Positions 10,305 to 18,836 are shown, numbered from the stretch's first letter. The stretch is 64,000 nucleotides of DNA from CAWABB01 sp963701735 (GCA_963701735.1 CAVPBI010000002.1:1-64000), one strand, 5' to 3'. Notes: generated from the sequence alone by a model not told the origin. Translations and numbers: made by a program.

Positions 10305-10378
10305 GGCTCCCTCCGTGGGTAGTGTGACCGTTGTGCCGCATCCGACCCGGCACCGGGCTGCACTGGCCTCCCCCCCGG

Positions 10379-10639
10379 TCAGTCCGCCATGCCCGCTTCC
10401 AGGTCGCGCTGCAGCTCGATTTCCTCGAGCTCCTTGCGGAGCGTATCGGCGTGCCCCTGCTCCATCGCGGACAGATCCATCAGCACCTGCCGCGTGTGCA
10501 GGTCCGCCGCGACGTCCGCGGCATGCCGGTAGTAATCCCGCGCCTCAATCTCATCCGCGATGGCGATCTCAAGGATATCGCGCATGGACATCTCGGCCCA
10601 GTTGAGCGGTTCAGGTCGGTGATGTGGCATGTCAGGCAA
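10379..10639 (-). CDS. Half-size ferritin-like (rubrerythrin-type) protein
   Basis: An 86-residue protein that contains only one helical hairpin of a ferritin-like bundle. Helix 1 carries DEIEARDYYRHAAD and helix 2 MDLSAMEQGHADTLRKELEE with an ExxH iron-ligand motif, as in rubrerythrins. A full ferritin-like site needs two such hairpins, so this protein would have to dimerise, as in two-helix encapsulated ferritins. Its start overlaps the stop of the neighbouring gene 10632-10880, and both follow the oxidoreductase gamma subunit. A role in iron or peroxide handling next to an oxygen-sensitive Fe-S enzyme is plausible but inferred. Confidence 0.65.
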   Translation of the reverse strand: MPDMPHHRPEPLNWAEMSMRDILEIAIADEIEARDYYRHAADVAADLHTRQVLMDLSAMEQGHADTLRKELEEIELQRDLEAGMAD

Positions 10640-10880
10640 AGCTATCGTTGATATTGTCGAGTGTGTTGAAGCGTGCCAGCAGGGCCTCGCGCCTGACGCG
10701 CAACGCCGCGAGCGAGCGGTTCCGGTCGCGGATCAGGTCGTCAAGCAGCTCCCGGACGTCAGGGTAATCGCACTCAGCGGCGAAACGCTGATACTCCTTG
10801 ATCGCCTCCCGCTCCCGGTGTTCGGCGACATCGAGCGCCGCACACAACCCCCTACACGAATGGACGCACTGACGTTCCAT
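10632..10880 (-). CDS. Small helical protein, degenerate ferritin-like hairpin
   Basis: 82 residues, predicted as two long helices: DVAEHREREAIKEYQRFAAE and VRELLDDLIRDRNRSLAALR. The first helix resembles ferritin-like helix 1 (E..E...Y), but where a second ExxH is expected the sequence reads DLIRDRN, so metal ligands are missing. Two cysteines near the N-terminus (QCVHSCRGLC gives three) could bind metal instead. It lies 16 bases after the gamma subunit and overlaps the half-ferritin gene by 8 bases. The pair may form a heterodimer; no known family is claimed. Confidence 0.55.
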   Translation of the reverse strand: MERQCVHSCRGLCAALDVAEHREREAIKEYQRFAAECDYPDVRELLDDLIRDRNRSLAALRVRREALLARFNTLDNINDSFA

Positions 10881-10895
10881 CGGCCCTCCTTTCGT

Positions 10896-11447
10896 TCAGA
10901 CGGCTTCCAGGGCCCCGGCGAGCTCCATGCCCCGCCGGATGGCCTGCTCGTTCAGCGGCAGCAGATGATGATACCTCTCCGGCAGCACCTTCTTCAGCGC
11001 GCTCACAACCGATTGCGGCTCCACGACGTGGGTCCGCTCCAGCACCGCCCCCAGCACGATCATGTTCATGATCCTGCTGTTCTTCATCTTCACCGCCTCC
11101 TCGCTGGCCGGAATTCCGAGCACGGAGATGTCCGTACGCGTCGGGGGCGTGATGATGTTCGTGGAATCGTAGAGCAGCAGGCCGCCCGGCCGCACCGCCT
11201 GCTCGAACTTGTCCACGGACGGCTGATTCAGCGCGACGACCGTGTCGAATGTCGTCACGATGGGGGAGCTGATTCTGAGGTCGGACACGATCACGATGCA
11301 GTTCGCCGTGCCGCCGCGCATCTCGGGCCCGTAGGACGGCATCCAGCTGATCTCCTTCCCTTCCACCACCCCCGCGTAGCCGAGCGTCATCCCCATGGAG
11401 AGGACGCCCTGTCCGCCGAACCCCGCAAAAAGAGCTTCATGTGTCAT
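10896..11447 (-). CDS. 2-oxoacid:ferredoxin oxidoreductase, gamma subunit
   Basis: Gamma subunit (183 residues) of a four-part oxidoreductase that converts 2-oxoacids and CoA to acyl-CoA and CO2 with reduced ferredoxin. The signature FAGFGGQGVLSMGMTLGYAG is at the N-terminus and SWMPSYGPEMRGGTANCIVI follows, both typical of the KorC/VorA-type gamma domain. It lies 20 bases downstream of the beta subunit in the order delta-alpha-beta-gamma. Confidence 0.92.
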   Translation of the reverse strand: MTHEALFAGFGGQGVLSMGMTLGYAGVVEGKEISWMPSYGPEMRGGTANCIVIVSDLRISSPIVTTFDTVVALNQPSVDKFEQAVRPGGLLLYDSTNIITPPTRTDISVLGIPASEEAVKMKNSRIMNMIVLGAVLERTHVVEPQSVVSALKKVLPERYHHLLPLNEQAIRRGMELAGALEAV

Positions 11448-11467
11448 TGATGATCTTCTCCGTCAGT

Positions 11468-12250
11468 TCACTGCGGCACTTTGAGATCGCCGGGAGGGTA
11501 GAGCGGGAACATGTGCTCCACGATCCAGTGGTTCGCTTCCACCGGCGTCATCTTCCACCCCGACGGGCAATTCGAGACGACCTCCACGAAGCAGAGCCCC
11601 TTCTTCTCCTTCTGGTACTGGAAGGCCTTCGTGAACGCCTTCGTGAGCTGCCGGACCGCGTTGGGGGTATGGACGGACTGGCGCGTGACGTAGGCAACTC
11701 CGGGGAGCATCGCGATCATTTCGGTGATCTTCAGCGGGAAGCCTGCGGTCTCGACCGTGCGTCCGGCCGGCGACGTGGAAGTCTTCATGCCCAGCAGCGT
11801 GGTGGGAGCCATTTGCCCGCCCGTCATGCCGTAGATGGCGTTATTGATGAAGACCATGAGGATGTTCTCGCCGCGGTTCGCGGTATGGATCGTTTCCGCG
11901 GTTCCGATCGCGGCAAGGTCGCCGTCGCCCTGGTACGAGAACACGTACCTGTCGGGATGGATGCGCTTGACGGCGGTGGCCACGGCCGACGCCCGTCCGT
12001 GCGCCGCCTCCTGCATGTCGATGTTCAGGTAATGGTACGCGAACACCGAGCACCCGACGGGCGCGACCCCGATCGTCTGCTCCTGGATCCCAAGCTCGTG
12101 CACCACATCCATCAGGACCCGGTGGACCGCGCTATGGCCGCACCCGGGGCAGTAATGGAAGCGCGTGTCCGTGAGCGTGTCAGGCTTCTCGTACACGCAC
12201 TCCAGCGTCCGGCGCTCTTCCTCGGTCATGGTTATTTCGACGTCGTCCAT
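11468..12250 (-). CDS. 2-oxoacid:ferredoxin oxidoreductase, beta subunit (TPP-binding)
   Basis: The thiamine diphosphate and [4Fe-4S]-binding beta subunit, 260 residues. Cluster cysteines include FHYCPGCGHS and GVAPVGCSVFAYHY; the TPP motif starts at SYQGDGDLAAIG and ends at INNAIYGMTGGQ. It lacks the extra ferredoxin insert of single-chain enzymes because that part is a separate gene (13343-13633). Start and stop lie within a few bases of the flanking subunits, so they are co-translated. The sequence type is 2-oxoglutarate or branched-chain 2-oxoacid (Kor/Vor), not pyruvate. Confidence 0.92.
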   Translation of the reverse strand: MDDVEITMTEEERRTLECVYEKPDTLTDTRFHYCPGCGHSAVHRVLMDVVHELGIQEQTIGVAPVGCSVFAYHYLNIDMQEAAHGRASAVATAVKRIHPDRYVFSYQGDGDLAAIGTAETIHTANRGENILMVFINNAIYGMTGGQMAPTTLLGMKTSTSPAGRTVETAGFPLKITEMIAMLPGVAYVTRQSVHTPNAVRQLTKAFTKAFQYQKEKKGLCFVEVVSNCPSGWKMTPVEANHWIVEHMFPLYPPGDLKVPQ

Positions 12251-12251
12251 G

Positions 12252-13340
12252 TCAGTAGGCCTCCGCGTGGCGTGACTGCTTCTGCGCGATCAGCTTTTTG
12301 AGTGCGCCGACGACTTCCTCGGGCGAGGGGATCACGCCGCCCATGCGCCCGTAGAAGGTGACAGGGGTCCGGCCCTCCACGGCCAACCTCACGTCCTCGA
12401 CCATCTGCCCGGCATTCATTTCGACAACGAGCATGCCGTCGACGCGGTCGGCCAGTGCGCGAATCGGGAGCGTGGGGAACGGATACAGCGTGATCGGGCG
12501 GAGCACGCCGGCCTTGATCCCCTCTTCGCGCGCGATCTGTGAGGCCCGGTGTGCGATGCGCGCCACCAGTCCGTACGCCACGATGACGACGTCGGCATCG
12601 TCCGTGTCCAGCTCCTCGAACCGGACTTCCTTCTCACGGATCATGCGGTATTTCTCCTGCAGACGGAGGTTGATCTCCTCCATCTTCTCCGGCTGGATGT
12701 GGAGGGACGTGATGACGTTCCGCTCGCGGGTCGCCGGCTTGCCGGTGGTCGCCCACGGCTTCGGAGGAATGTGCTCGGCGGGATTGTACTTCCGGAATTC
12801 CACCTTCTCCATCATCTGACCGAGGGCCCCGTCCGTCAGGATCATCGCCGGGTTGCGGTATGTGTCGGCCAGGTCGAACGCGTCATAGACGAAATCCGCC
12901 ATCTCCTGGACGCTGGAGGGGGCCAGCACGATCAGGTGGTAGTCGCCGTGCCCTCCGCCTTTCACGGCCTGGAAGTAGTCTCCCTGCGATGGCTGGATGG
13001 TGCCGAGGCCCGGGCCGCCGCGATTCACGTTGACGACCAGGCAGGGAAGTTCGGCGGCGGCGATATAGGAGAGCCCTTCCTGCATCAGGCTGATGCCGGG
13101 GCTGGACGACGTGGTCATCACGCGGGCGCCCGCGCCGGCTGCGCCATAGACCATGTTGATCGCCGCCACTTCGCTTTCCGCCTGCAGGACGATCATCCCG
13201 CGCTGGCGCGCTTCCGCCGTGAGGTATTCGAGGATTTCAGACTGGGGGGTGATCGGATACCCGAAGTACGCCTTGCACCCCGCGCGGATGCCGGCTTCCG
13301 CGAGGGCTTCGTTCCCCTTCATCAACCGAACGTCGTCCAC
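12252..13340 (-). CDS. vorB: 3-methyl-2-oxobutanoate/2-oxoglutarate:ferredoxin oxidoreductase, alpha subunit (VorB type)
   Basis: The 362-residue alpha subunit fuses the TPP pyrimidine-binding domain (GNEALAEAGIRAGCKAYFGY then PITPQSEILEYL) with the transketolase C-like domain II (VIVAYGLVARIAHRASQIAR). QAESEVAAINMVYGAAGAGA and TTSSSPGISLMQEGLSY are conserved in the VorB/KorA group. The set (delta ferredoxin, alpha, beta, gamma) is the VorDBAC-type arrangement, so branched-chain 2-oxoacids, 2-oxobutanoate or 2-oxoglutarate are the likely substrates. The adjacent methionine gamma-lyase-like gene would produce 2-oxobutanoate. Confidence 0.9.
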   Translation of the reverse strand: MDDVRLMKGNEALAEAGIRAGCKAYFGYPITPQSEILEYLTAEARQRGMIVLQAESEVAAINMVYGAAGAGARVMTTSSSPGISLMQEGLSYIAAAELPCLVVNVNRGGPGLGTIQPSQGDYFQAVKGGGHGDYHLIVLAPSSVQEMADFVYDAFDLADTYRNPAMILTDGALGQMMEKVEFRKYNPAEHIPPKPWATTGKPATRERNVITSLHIQPEKMEEINLRLQEKYRMIREKEVRFEELDTDDADVVIVAYGLVARIAHRASQIAREEGIKAGVLRPITLYPFPTLPIRALADRVDGMLVVEMNAGQMVEDVRLAVEGRTPVTFYGRMGGVIPSPEEVVGALKKLIAQKQSRHAEAY

Positions 13341-13342
13341 GG

Positions 13343-13633
13343 TCAGCTCCTTTCATCGATGGTGACGGTGATATCCTGCGTCACGTTGGAGATCTTGGCC
13401 ACCGGCACTTTCCCCTTTTTCGCTTCCCGGTAGACCGTGATCACCGCATCGGGGCAGACCAGCGCACAGTTCGTGCAGCCGGTACAGTTGTCCTTGATCA
13501 GAACGGCGTAGTGGTATCCTTGCGCGTTGATGTGCGGGGAAAGGGTGATGCTTTCCTGGGGACATGCCTCGATGCACAGCTCGCACCCTTTGCACGTCTC
13601 AATGTCGAACGTCACCTTGCCCTTGGTCGCCAT
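13343..13633 (-). CDS. 2-oxoacid:ferredoxin oxidoreductase, delta (2[4Fe-4S] ferredoxin) subunit
   Basis: A 96-residue ferredoxin with two CxxCxxCxxxC(P) motifs: CKGCELCIEACPQ and CTGCTNCALVCPD. The C-terminal tail is rich in Val and Thr and resembles VorD/KorD subunits. It is the first gene of the oxidoreductase operon; the alpha subunit starts 2 bases after its stop. It passes electrons from the TPP site to soluble ferredoxin. Confidence 0.93.
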   Translation of the reverse strand: MATKGKVTFDIETCKGCELCIEACPQESITLSPHINAQGYHYAVLIKDNCTGCTNCALVCPDAVITVYREAKKGKVPVAKISNVTQDITVTIDERS

Positions 13634-13665
13634 CGAGTGTTCTCCTTATCCTTCCGCCAACCGGA

Positions 13666-14997
13666 TCAGCGTCCGGCTTCCAGTGACTGCTTCAGGTCCC
13701 TGATGATATCCTCAGCCTTTTCGATGCCGATCGCCAGCCTGATGCCACCGGGGTCCAGCCCCCTGGCAACCTGCTCTTCCGGCGGGATCGCCGAATGGGT
13801 CATGGAGCCGGGGTGCTCGATCAGCGTACGGATGTTTCCCAGGCTCACAGCCAGCGTGATGCAGTATGCGTCCCGGGCGATTCTGTTGATGCACGCTTCG
13901 GCCCGGCGAAGCGAGTCGTTCAGGTCATCCCCTTTCATCACGAAGTAGATCATCGATCCGGGAGCAAAGTTTCCGTCGTAGTCCACCATCTGGCGGCGGG
14001 CCAGCGCATGCTGGGGGAACGTCGGCAGGCCGGGGTAATGGACACACTCGATCTCGGGGCGCGTCGCCAGGAACTGCGCGACCGTGCCGGCCGTCTCCTG
14101 CATCGCGCGCATGCGCACGGCGAGCGAGGGAAGCCCCATCACGAGGATGGGCCACGCGCTCTTCGACGACATCGAGCCGCCGAAGTCCTTCCGGTACAGC
14201 AGCAGCGGGTCGCGACTCCAGGAGGGACCGATGACCACGCCGCCAACCTCCGTGCCGAACCCGCAGATCGCCTTCGTGAGCGAGTGCACGACGAAATCGA
14301 ACCCGAACGAAATCGGCCGCTGGCAGAACGGCGTAGCGAACGTGCTGTCCACCACCGTGTAGATGCGCTCGTCCTTCCCGCGCGCGGCGTTCACGCGCCG
14401 CACGATGTCCGCCACGGCCTTCAGGTCGACCAGCCGCATGGTCGGGTTCACCGGCGATTCGACGTAGACGACGCGCGTCTTGTCCGTGATGGCCTTCTCA
14501 AGATTCGCCACATTCGTCAGATCGGTGAACCGCACGCCGATCTTCAATCGGGGATACCAGTTCGTGAGCAGTGAATAGGTGCAGCCGTACAGCGTCGAGT
14601 GCGCGACGATCTCGCTCCCCGCCGCCGTCAGCATGCCGAGGATTCCCGAGATGGCTGCCATGCCGCTCGCAAACGTGACGGCGACGTCGCCGCCCTCCGC
14701 GAACGCGAGGTTCTGCTCCAGCATGTCCTTGTTCGGCTCCCCGAGGCGGTCATAAATATAGATCGGGGCTTTCGTCCGTACATCGACCTCCGGCGTGTGA
14801 TGGGCGAACTCCATGAACCCCTGGGCCCCGCGCTGGGCGCTGTCGAGCCTGTACGTCGCCGACGAAGACATGGGCGGCAGAAGGTGATGGGAATAATCCC
14901 AGGCGGGGTCCTGCATCTCGCCGTAAATCAGGCGCGTCTCCGGCGAATACCCGCTCAGTTCCTTCTTGTCCTGCTGTTCGTTCTGTGACATGTCCAT
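13666..14997 (-). CDS. Cys/Met metabolism PLP-dependent enzyme, methionine gamma-lyase-like
   Basis: A 443-residue fold-type I PLP enzyme. The internal-aldimine Lys is expected in VVHSLTKAICGFG; AVTFASGMAAISGILGML (phosphate cup) and HSTLYGCTYSLL match the gamma-family, and AIYIYDRLG-type sequence (APIYIYDRLGEPN) provides the tyrosine from the neighbouring subunit. The start at 14997 has GGAG 7 bases upstream. The family includes methionine gamma-lyase, cystathionine gamma-lyase and O-acetylhomoserine sulfhydrylase; the Cys in the YGCTY loop favours methionine gamma-lyase. That reaction gives 2-oxobutanoate, ammonia and methanethiol, and the next genes downstream encode a 2-oxoacid oxidoreductase. 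Confidence 0.82.
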   Translation of the reverse strand: MDMSQNEQQDKKELSGYSPETRLIYGEMQDPAWDYSHHLLPPMSSSATYRLDSAQRGAQGFMEFAHHTPEVDVRTKAPIYIYDRLGEPNKDMLEQNLAFAEGGDVAVTFASGMAAISGILGMLTAAGSEIVAHSTLYGCTYSLLTNWYPRLKIGVRFTDLTNVANLEKAITDKTRVVYVESPVNPTMRLVDLKAVADIVRRVNAARGKDERIYTVVDSTFATPFCQRPISFGFDFVVHSLTKAICGFGTEVGGVVIGPSWSRDPLLLYRKDFGGSMSSKSAWPILVMGLPSLAVRMRAMQETAGTVAQFLATRPEIECVHYPGLPTFPQHALARRQMVDYDGNFAPGSMIYFVMKGDDLNDSLRRAEACINRIARDAYCITLAVSLGNIRTLIEHPGSMTHSAIPPEEQVARGLDPGGIRLAIGIEKAEDIIRDLKQSLEAGR

Positions 14998-15012
14998 CGC
15001 GATGCTCCAGTG

Positions 15013-16092
15013 TCAAACGATTGATGTCGGTACCAACGCGTCCTCGAGCGGCCGCCGGGGCGTCCGCGGCGTCTCTTCGAGGCAATAGCCGATGCGCAGG
15101 AGCAGCTGCGGCCACGACGACACGCCAATCACGGAGCGGAGCCGCGCGCGGATCTCCGGCACGTGCATCGGCATGTTGAAGTAGCTGCAGGCAAGCCCCT
15201 CGCGTTCGGCGGTCAACAGGAGCTCCTGCAAGAGCTCGCCGGCGTCCAGCCAGTGCGGGACCGTGTCCTCCGATGCAATCACGGCCAGGGCCGGTGCTTG
15301 CCGGCACAGGTTCAGGTCCTGAGTAGCGCGCTGACGGGCGCTTTCCACCGCACGGAGCGCCCAGGAGGCGATCGGAGGAGGGACGCCATTGGATCCGGTC
15401 GCCACCGCAGGGATGCCGTCGGAAACTGCCGCGGTGTCTGCATGGATCCATGCGGACATGTCGTCGCGGTAAGCCTGATCGGCCAGCTGCCGTGTGTCCG
15501 CTTCGGCGACCAGGGCCGCCACCGTTTCATTCAGCCGCCCGTCGACGGAGACTGTCAGCGAGCTCACCCGCCCCGCGTCCAATCCGCCGAACGCCTCCAG
15601 CGCCGAGCGCGGGATGCGAGAGAGGAGAAAAGCCCTCCGGTTGGTCCGCCGCCTGGCGACGGCCGGGAACAGCCTCGCACGCGCGGCATCCCCGATGGGG
15701 TGGGCCGCCACAGGGGTCAGAAGCGCGATGGCCAGCGGGCGGTCGCTGCTTCCCGTATGGTTGTACTCGACCAGGCAGGAAAATCCGAAATGCGCGGCTG
15801 CAACCCGCAGGGTCGCCACGGCCGCTCCGATGCTCAGCAGCAGCTCCCGGTTTCCCGGATCCACGAACGGCATCCGGCGCGTGTAGTCGGCATACGCCTC
15901 GATGCCGTTCTCGCTCACCGCGAAGCGCCACGGTTGCGTGTTGTACGTCGACGGCGCAAGAATCGCATAGCGCAGCAGGAACCGGAACTGGTCCTCCAGC
16001 GTCCCGGACACCGGAAAGTCGCGCTCGTCCAGTTCGAACGGCGTCCGAACCGGATCATACAGCGCGTGCGTGTCCCTGGCCAGCATCGTCAT
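15013..16092 (-). CDS. Acg-like nitroreductase family protein
   Basis: A 359-residue protein of the split nitroreductase type represented by mycobacterial Acg. The FMN-site signature APSTYNTQPWRFAVS is followed by PGNRELLLSIGAAVATLRVA. A second half (LLTAEREGLACSYFNMP, LLLRIGY) is related to the first, as expected for a protein that is an internal duplication. In Acg the second half covers the active site and normal reductase activity is weak, so a flavin-storage or redox-sensing role is possible. The start ATG overlaps the ferredoxin stop (ATGA-type), indicating coupling. Confidence 0.8.
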   Translation of the reverse strand: MTMLARDTHALYDPVRTPFELDERDFPVSGTLEDQFRFLLRYAILAPSTYNTQPWRFAVSENGIEAYADYTRRMPFVDPGNRELLLSIGAAVATLRVAAAHFGFSCLVEYNHTGSSDRPLAIALLTPVAAHPIGDAARARLFPAVARRRTNRRAFLLSRIPRSALEAFGGLDAGRVSSLTVSVDGRLNETVAALVAEADTRQLADQAYRDDMSAWIHADTAAVSDGIPAVATGSNGVPPPIASWALRAVESARQRATQDLNLCRQAPALAVIASEDTVPHWLDAGELLQELLLTAEREGLACSYFNMPMHVPEIRARLRSVIGVSSWPQLLLRIGYCLEETPRTPRRPLEDALVPTSIV

Positions 16093-16343
16093 GCAGCGTC
16101 CTTGCGGGCGCCTCCATCGCCGGTGCGGATCGCATCCACCGGACAATCCTCCATCGCCTCCTGCACGAACTCCTCCTCCTCTTTCGACTTCGGCTGACGC
16201 ACGACCACGTACTGGTTTGTGTCCTTGTTGTAGTCGAAGTTCTCCGGGGCAAGCGATGCGCAGTAGGCGCACCCGTCGCACTCTTCGGTCGTGTAGTACT
16301 TTCCCGGGGCGTTCAAGGGCAGCTTTTTCGGATCGTCATTCAC
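16089..16343 (-). CDS. Single-cluster ferredoxin
   Basis: A short ferredoxin (84 residues) with one [4Fe-4S] site: CDGCAYCASLAPENF and the distal EDCPVDAI. The most likely start is GTG at 16343, since the frame upstream runs into ccmF and no ATG is available after it. The acidic EEEEFVQEA helix is typical of ferredoxins of the Fer4_13 group. It is sandwiched between ccmF and the Acg-like reductase with overlapping ends, so it may be that reductase's electron donor. Confidence 0.82.
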   Translation of the reverse strand: MNDDPKKLPLNAPGKYYTTEECDGCAYCASLAPENFDYNKDTNQYVVVRQPKSKEEEEFVQEAMEDCPVDAIRTGDGGARKDAA

Positions 16344-16345
16344 GG

Positions 16346-18574
16346 TCAGGCTTCCTTCGATCGTTTTGCGATTGACACCCCAAATCCCCCCATCATCACG
16401 AGGAAACCAAGCCACAGCAGCCCCACAAACGGCTTGATGCTCGCCTCCACGATGAGCGACTCTTCCGCCGCGTGACCGCCCTTCCCGTCTCCCACCTCAA
16501 TGGTTACGGCAGATCCCCCTCCGCTCATCCCCGCATTCATGGTGGTCAGGCGCACCACGCCGCCAAGGATCTTCGAACTCGCCGGCTCATACTCGGGTGA
16601 AGCGTTCGGGACGTAGACCATCACCGGAATGATCGTCTCCCTCTCGGAGCCACGCACGATCTCAAGGTGCGATCCGATCTTCATCCCGGCCGCGCCCATG
16701 CTCTCCCCCCCGTGCGCGCCCATATCGAACTTCACGAACGTCACCATCGCGTCGCCCACCTTCGCCGCGCGACCCTTCTCGAGCGTGTACTCCGCGTCGT
16801 GCGAATGCGCCCCTTCGCTCTCCTGCAGCGATACCGGTGAGACGTACAGGTCCCTTGTGAGGAAGTTGGCGATATCGGGGTTTCGCATCACCCCTTGCTC
16901 GCCCGACTGAAACATCACGGGCTGCAGCTCGATTGCGCTGCCGGCCCGCTCGGCACGGACGCGAAACGCGTACTTGCCATCGGGCCGCTGGGCGTTCCCC
17001 TGATATGTGAAGGTGTACCCGAGGGCCTCGACCGGCGTCCCCTTTGGCAGGACCAGCTGGTCGGTGTCCGCGTACTTCCCGGTGCCGATCACACCCAGGA
17101 AGAAGAGGGCCGTCCCGATGTGCGCCAGCTTCCCGCCCAGCATCCTCCAGTTGCCTCCCCAGGTACGCAGCGCGGTCTCAAGGTTCGCCGCAATCGTGAA
17201 GAAGGCGGTCCACGCAAACAGCATCGTTGTCACGTCCCGTGCGGCGACAATCGCAAGCACAAGCGTGGCCAGAAGAGCGGCCGCCGCTGCCTTCCAGGTC
17301 CCCCGCAGGAACCCGAAGCCTTCCTGCGATTCCCATTGCAGGTACAGCGAAAGGCCGATAAGCAGGCCCATCAGAATCCCCACCGGGAGATTCGTCGCGT
17401 CATAGAACGAGGGTTCGACGCGGGTGGTGGAGAAGATCGGGAGGCTGGTGCCGAACAGGATGATGACCGCGCTGATCATCAGGACCAGCGCGCCGATCCC
17501 GAGCGCCGTCTCGCGCGTGAGGAATCCAGCACCCGCTTCCGGCGCCGCGAATCCCTTCCAGCGGAGCAGCATGAGCGCGGCTGCTGCAACGCCGAGAAGA
17601 ACCAGGTACCCGAGCAGCATCGCGTATACCGTAGAGCCGGGATCAGTGAAGGCGTGGACCGACGCGTCGCCGAGAATGCCACTCCGCGTGAGGAACGTGC
17701 TGTACACAACGAACACGTAGACGGCAACGGCGAGCAGATGGTTCGTCCGGACGTACTTGCCCGTGCGCCGCTGCGCGATCGCCGTGTGCACGAGCGCGAT
17801 GCCGATGATCCACGGGATCAACGAGGAGTTTTCGACCGGATCCCAGCCCCAGTAACCGCCCCAGCCCAGCACGCCGTATGCCCAGTACGCGCCGAGGACG
17901 ATGCCGAGGCCAAGGACCGCCGACGCGAACAGGATCCATGCAAGCGCTCTGTTGACGAGCAGGTCCTGCGTCCGCGTCCAGAGCCCCGCGATCGCGAACG
18001 AGTACGGGACCGCCATCGCCGCAAACCCGACGAAGAGCACCGGCGGATGGATGACCATCCAGAAATTCTGCAACAGCGGGTTCAGGCCGCGTCCGTCCTC
18101 GGGCATGAATCCCGCCGGCGCGCCCGATACCATCTCCCAGAACGAGCGGAACGGAGATTTCACCATCACAAGCAGAAGCAACCCGGCGGTGACCGCCATA
18201 TACGCCGTCATGACGTACGGCTCGATCTTTTCCTTCGCAGTGAACCGCGCGAGGAACAGACCGATGACCATCGCGCACAATGCCCAGAAGAGGAAGCTCC
18301 CTTCCTGCCCGGCATAGAAGGTGGAGAGAAGGTAGTGCAGCGGCAGCGAGCGGTCGCTGTACGAGTACACGTACCCGTTGGTGAAATCGTGTCGAAGGAT
18401 CAGCGTGAGGAGAACTGCGGAGGCCAGCACCACGGCGCCCGCGCCACCGAACAGGAGGAGTCGGGGAAGCCGGGTGGAGCGATCGCTCGTGGTCGCCGCA
18501 CGGAAGTAAAGAACTGCAGACGCAACCGACGTCGCGACAGCCAGGAGGATAAGCCAGTGTCCAAGAACAGTCAT
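16346..18574 (-). CDS. ccmF: Cytochrome c-type biogenesis protein CcmF (heme lyase)
   Basis: Integral membrane protein of system I cytochrome c maturation; it transfers heme from CcmE to CXXCH motifs on the periplasmic side. 742 residues with about 15 hydrophobic segments. The heme-handling WWD domain is clear (GVLGWGGYWGWDPVENSSLI), with flanking conserved FWMVIHPPVLFVGF. No other ccm genes are in the window. It lies directly after the cytochrome locus (in transcription direction) and fits its demand for heme attachment. Confidence 0.95.
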   Translation of the reverse strand: MTVLGHWLILLAVATSVASAVLYFRAATTSDRSTRLPRLLLFGGAGAVVLASAVLLTLILRHDFTNGYVYSYSDRSLPLHYLLSTFYAGQEGSFLFWALCAMVIGLFLARFTAKEKIEPYVMTAYMAVTAGLLLLVMVKSPFRSFWEMVSGAPAGFMPEDGRGLNPLLQNFWMVIHPPVLFVGFAAMAVPYSFAIAGLWTRTQDLLVNRALAWILFASAVLGLGIVLGAYWAYGVLGWGGYWGWDPVENSSLIPWIIGIALVHTAIAQRRTGKYVRTNHLLAVAVYVFVVYSTFLTRSGILGDASVHAFTDPGSTVYAMLLGYLVLLGVAAAALMLLRWKGFAAPEAGAGFLTRETALGIGALVLMISAVIILFGTSLPIFSTTRVEPSFYDATNLPVGILMGLLIGLSLYLQWESQEGFGFLRGTWKAAAAALLATLVLAIVAARDVTTMLFAWTAFFTIAANLETALRTWGGNWRMLGGKLAHIGTALFFLGVIGTGKYADTDQLVLPKGTPVEALGYTFTYQGNAQRPDGKYAFRVRAERAGSAIELQPVMFQSGEQGVMRNPDIANFLTRDLYVSPVSLQESEGAHSHDAEYTLEKGRAAKVGDAMVTFVKFDMGAHGGESMGAAGMKIGSHLEIVRGSERETIIPVMVYVPNASPEYEPASSKILGGVVRLTTMNAGMSGGGSAVTIEVGDGKGGHAAEESLIVEASIKPFVGLLWLGFLVMMGGFGVSIAKRSKEA

Positions 18575-18699
18575 TGAGCGGTTTTCGTTCGTATCTGATG
18601 GGATGGGGTCAACATGCGTGCCACGCAGGGGCCTGACCCGGGCCGGGAAATAGTGCTAATGCGGCAGGAAAAATGGGACGTGGGCACTGAGGGCCGCTC

Positions 18700-18723
18700 G
18701 GGCTTCCAATCAATGGGAAGCCC
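18700..18723. terminator. Hairpin upstream of ccmF
   Basis: Perfect 8-bp inverted repeat GGGCTTCC / GGAAGCCC with an 8-base loop. There is no U-run of note on either strand, so it could be a weak terminator or a 5' UTR structure of the ccmF message. Confidence 0.35.
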
Positions 18724-18812
18724 TTTGCAGGAGTGAAAACTCAGCGTTGCTTGGTACATATGGCAAAGATCCGATGCCCGCGTGCCCGGCAGGCGGGGTT
18801 GCAGTCAATGGT

Positions 18813-18830
18813 CCTCCGGCAGGCCGGAGG
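18813..18830 (-). terminator. Hairpin just after the 25-codon gene
   Basis: Perfect 7-bp stem CCTCCGG / CCGGAGG with a 4-base loop, starting 7 bases after the stop codon of the small gene on the minus strand. Its placement suggests a transcript end, though it lacks a U-tract. Confidence 0.4.
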
Positions 18831-18836
18831 CAGTCC

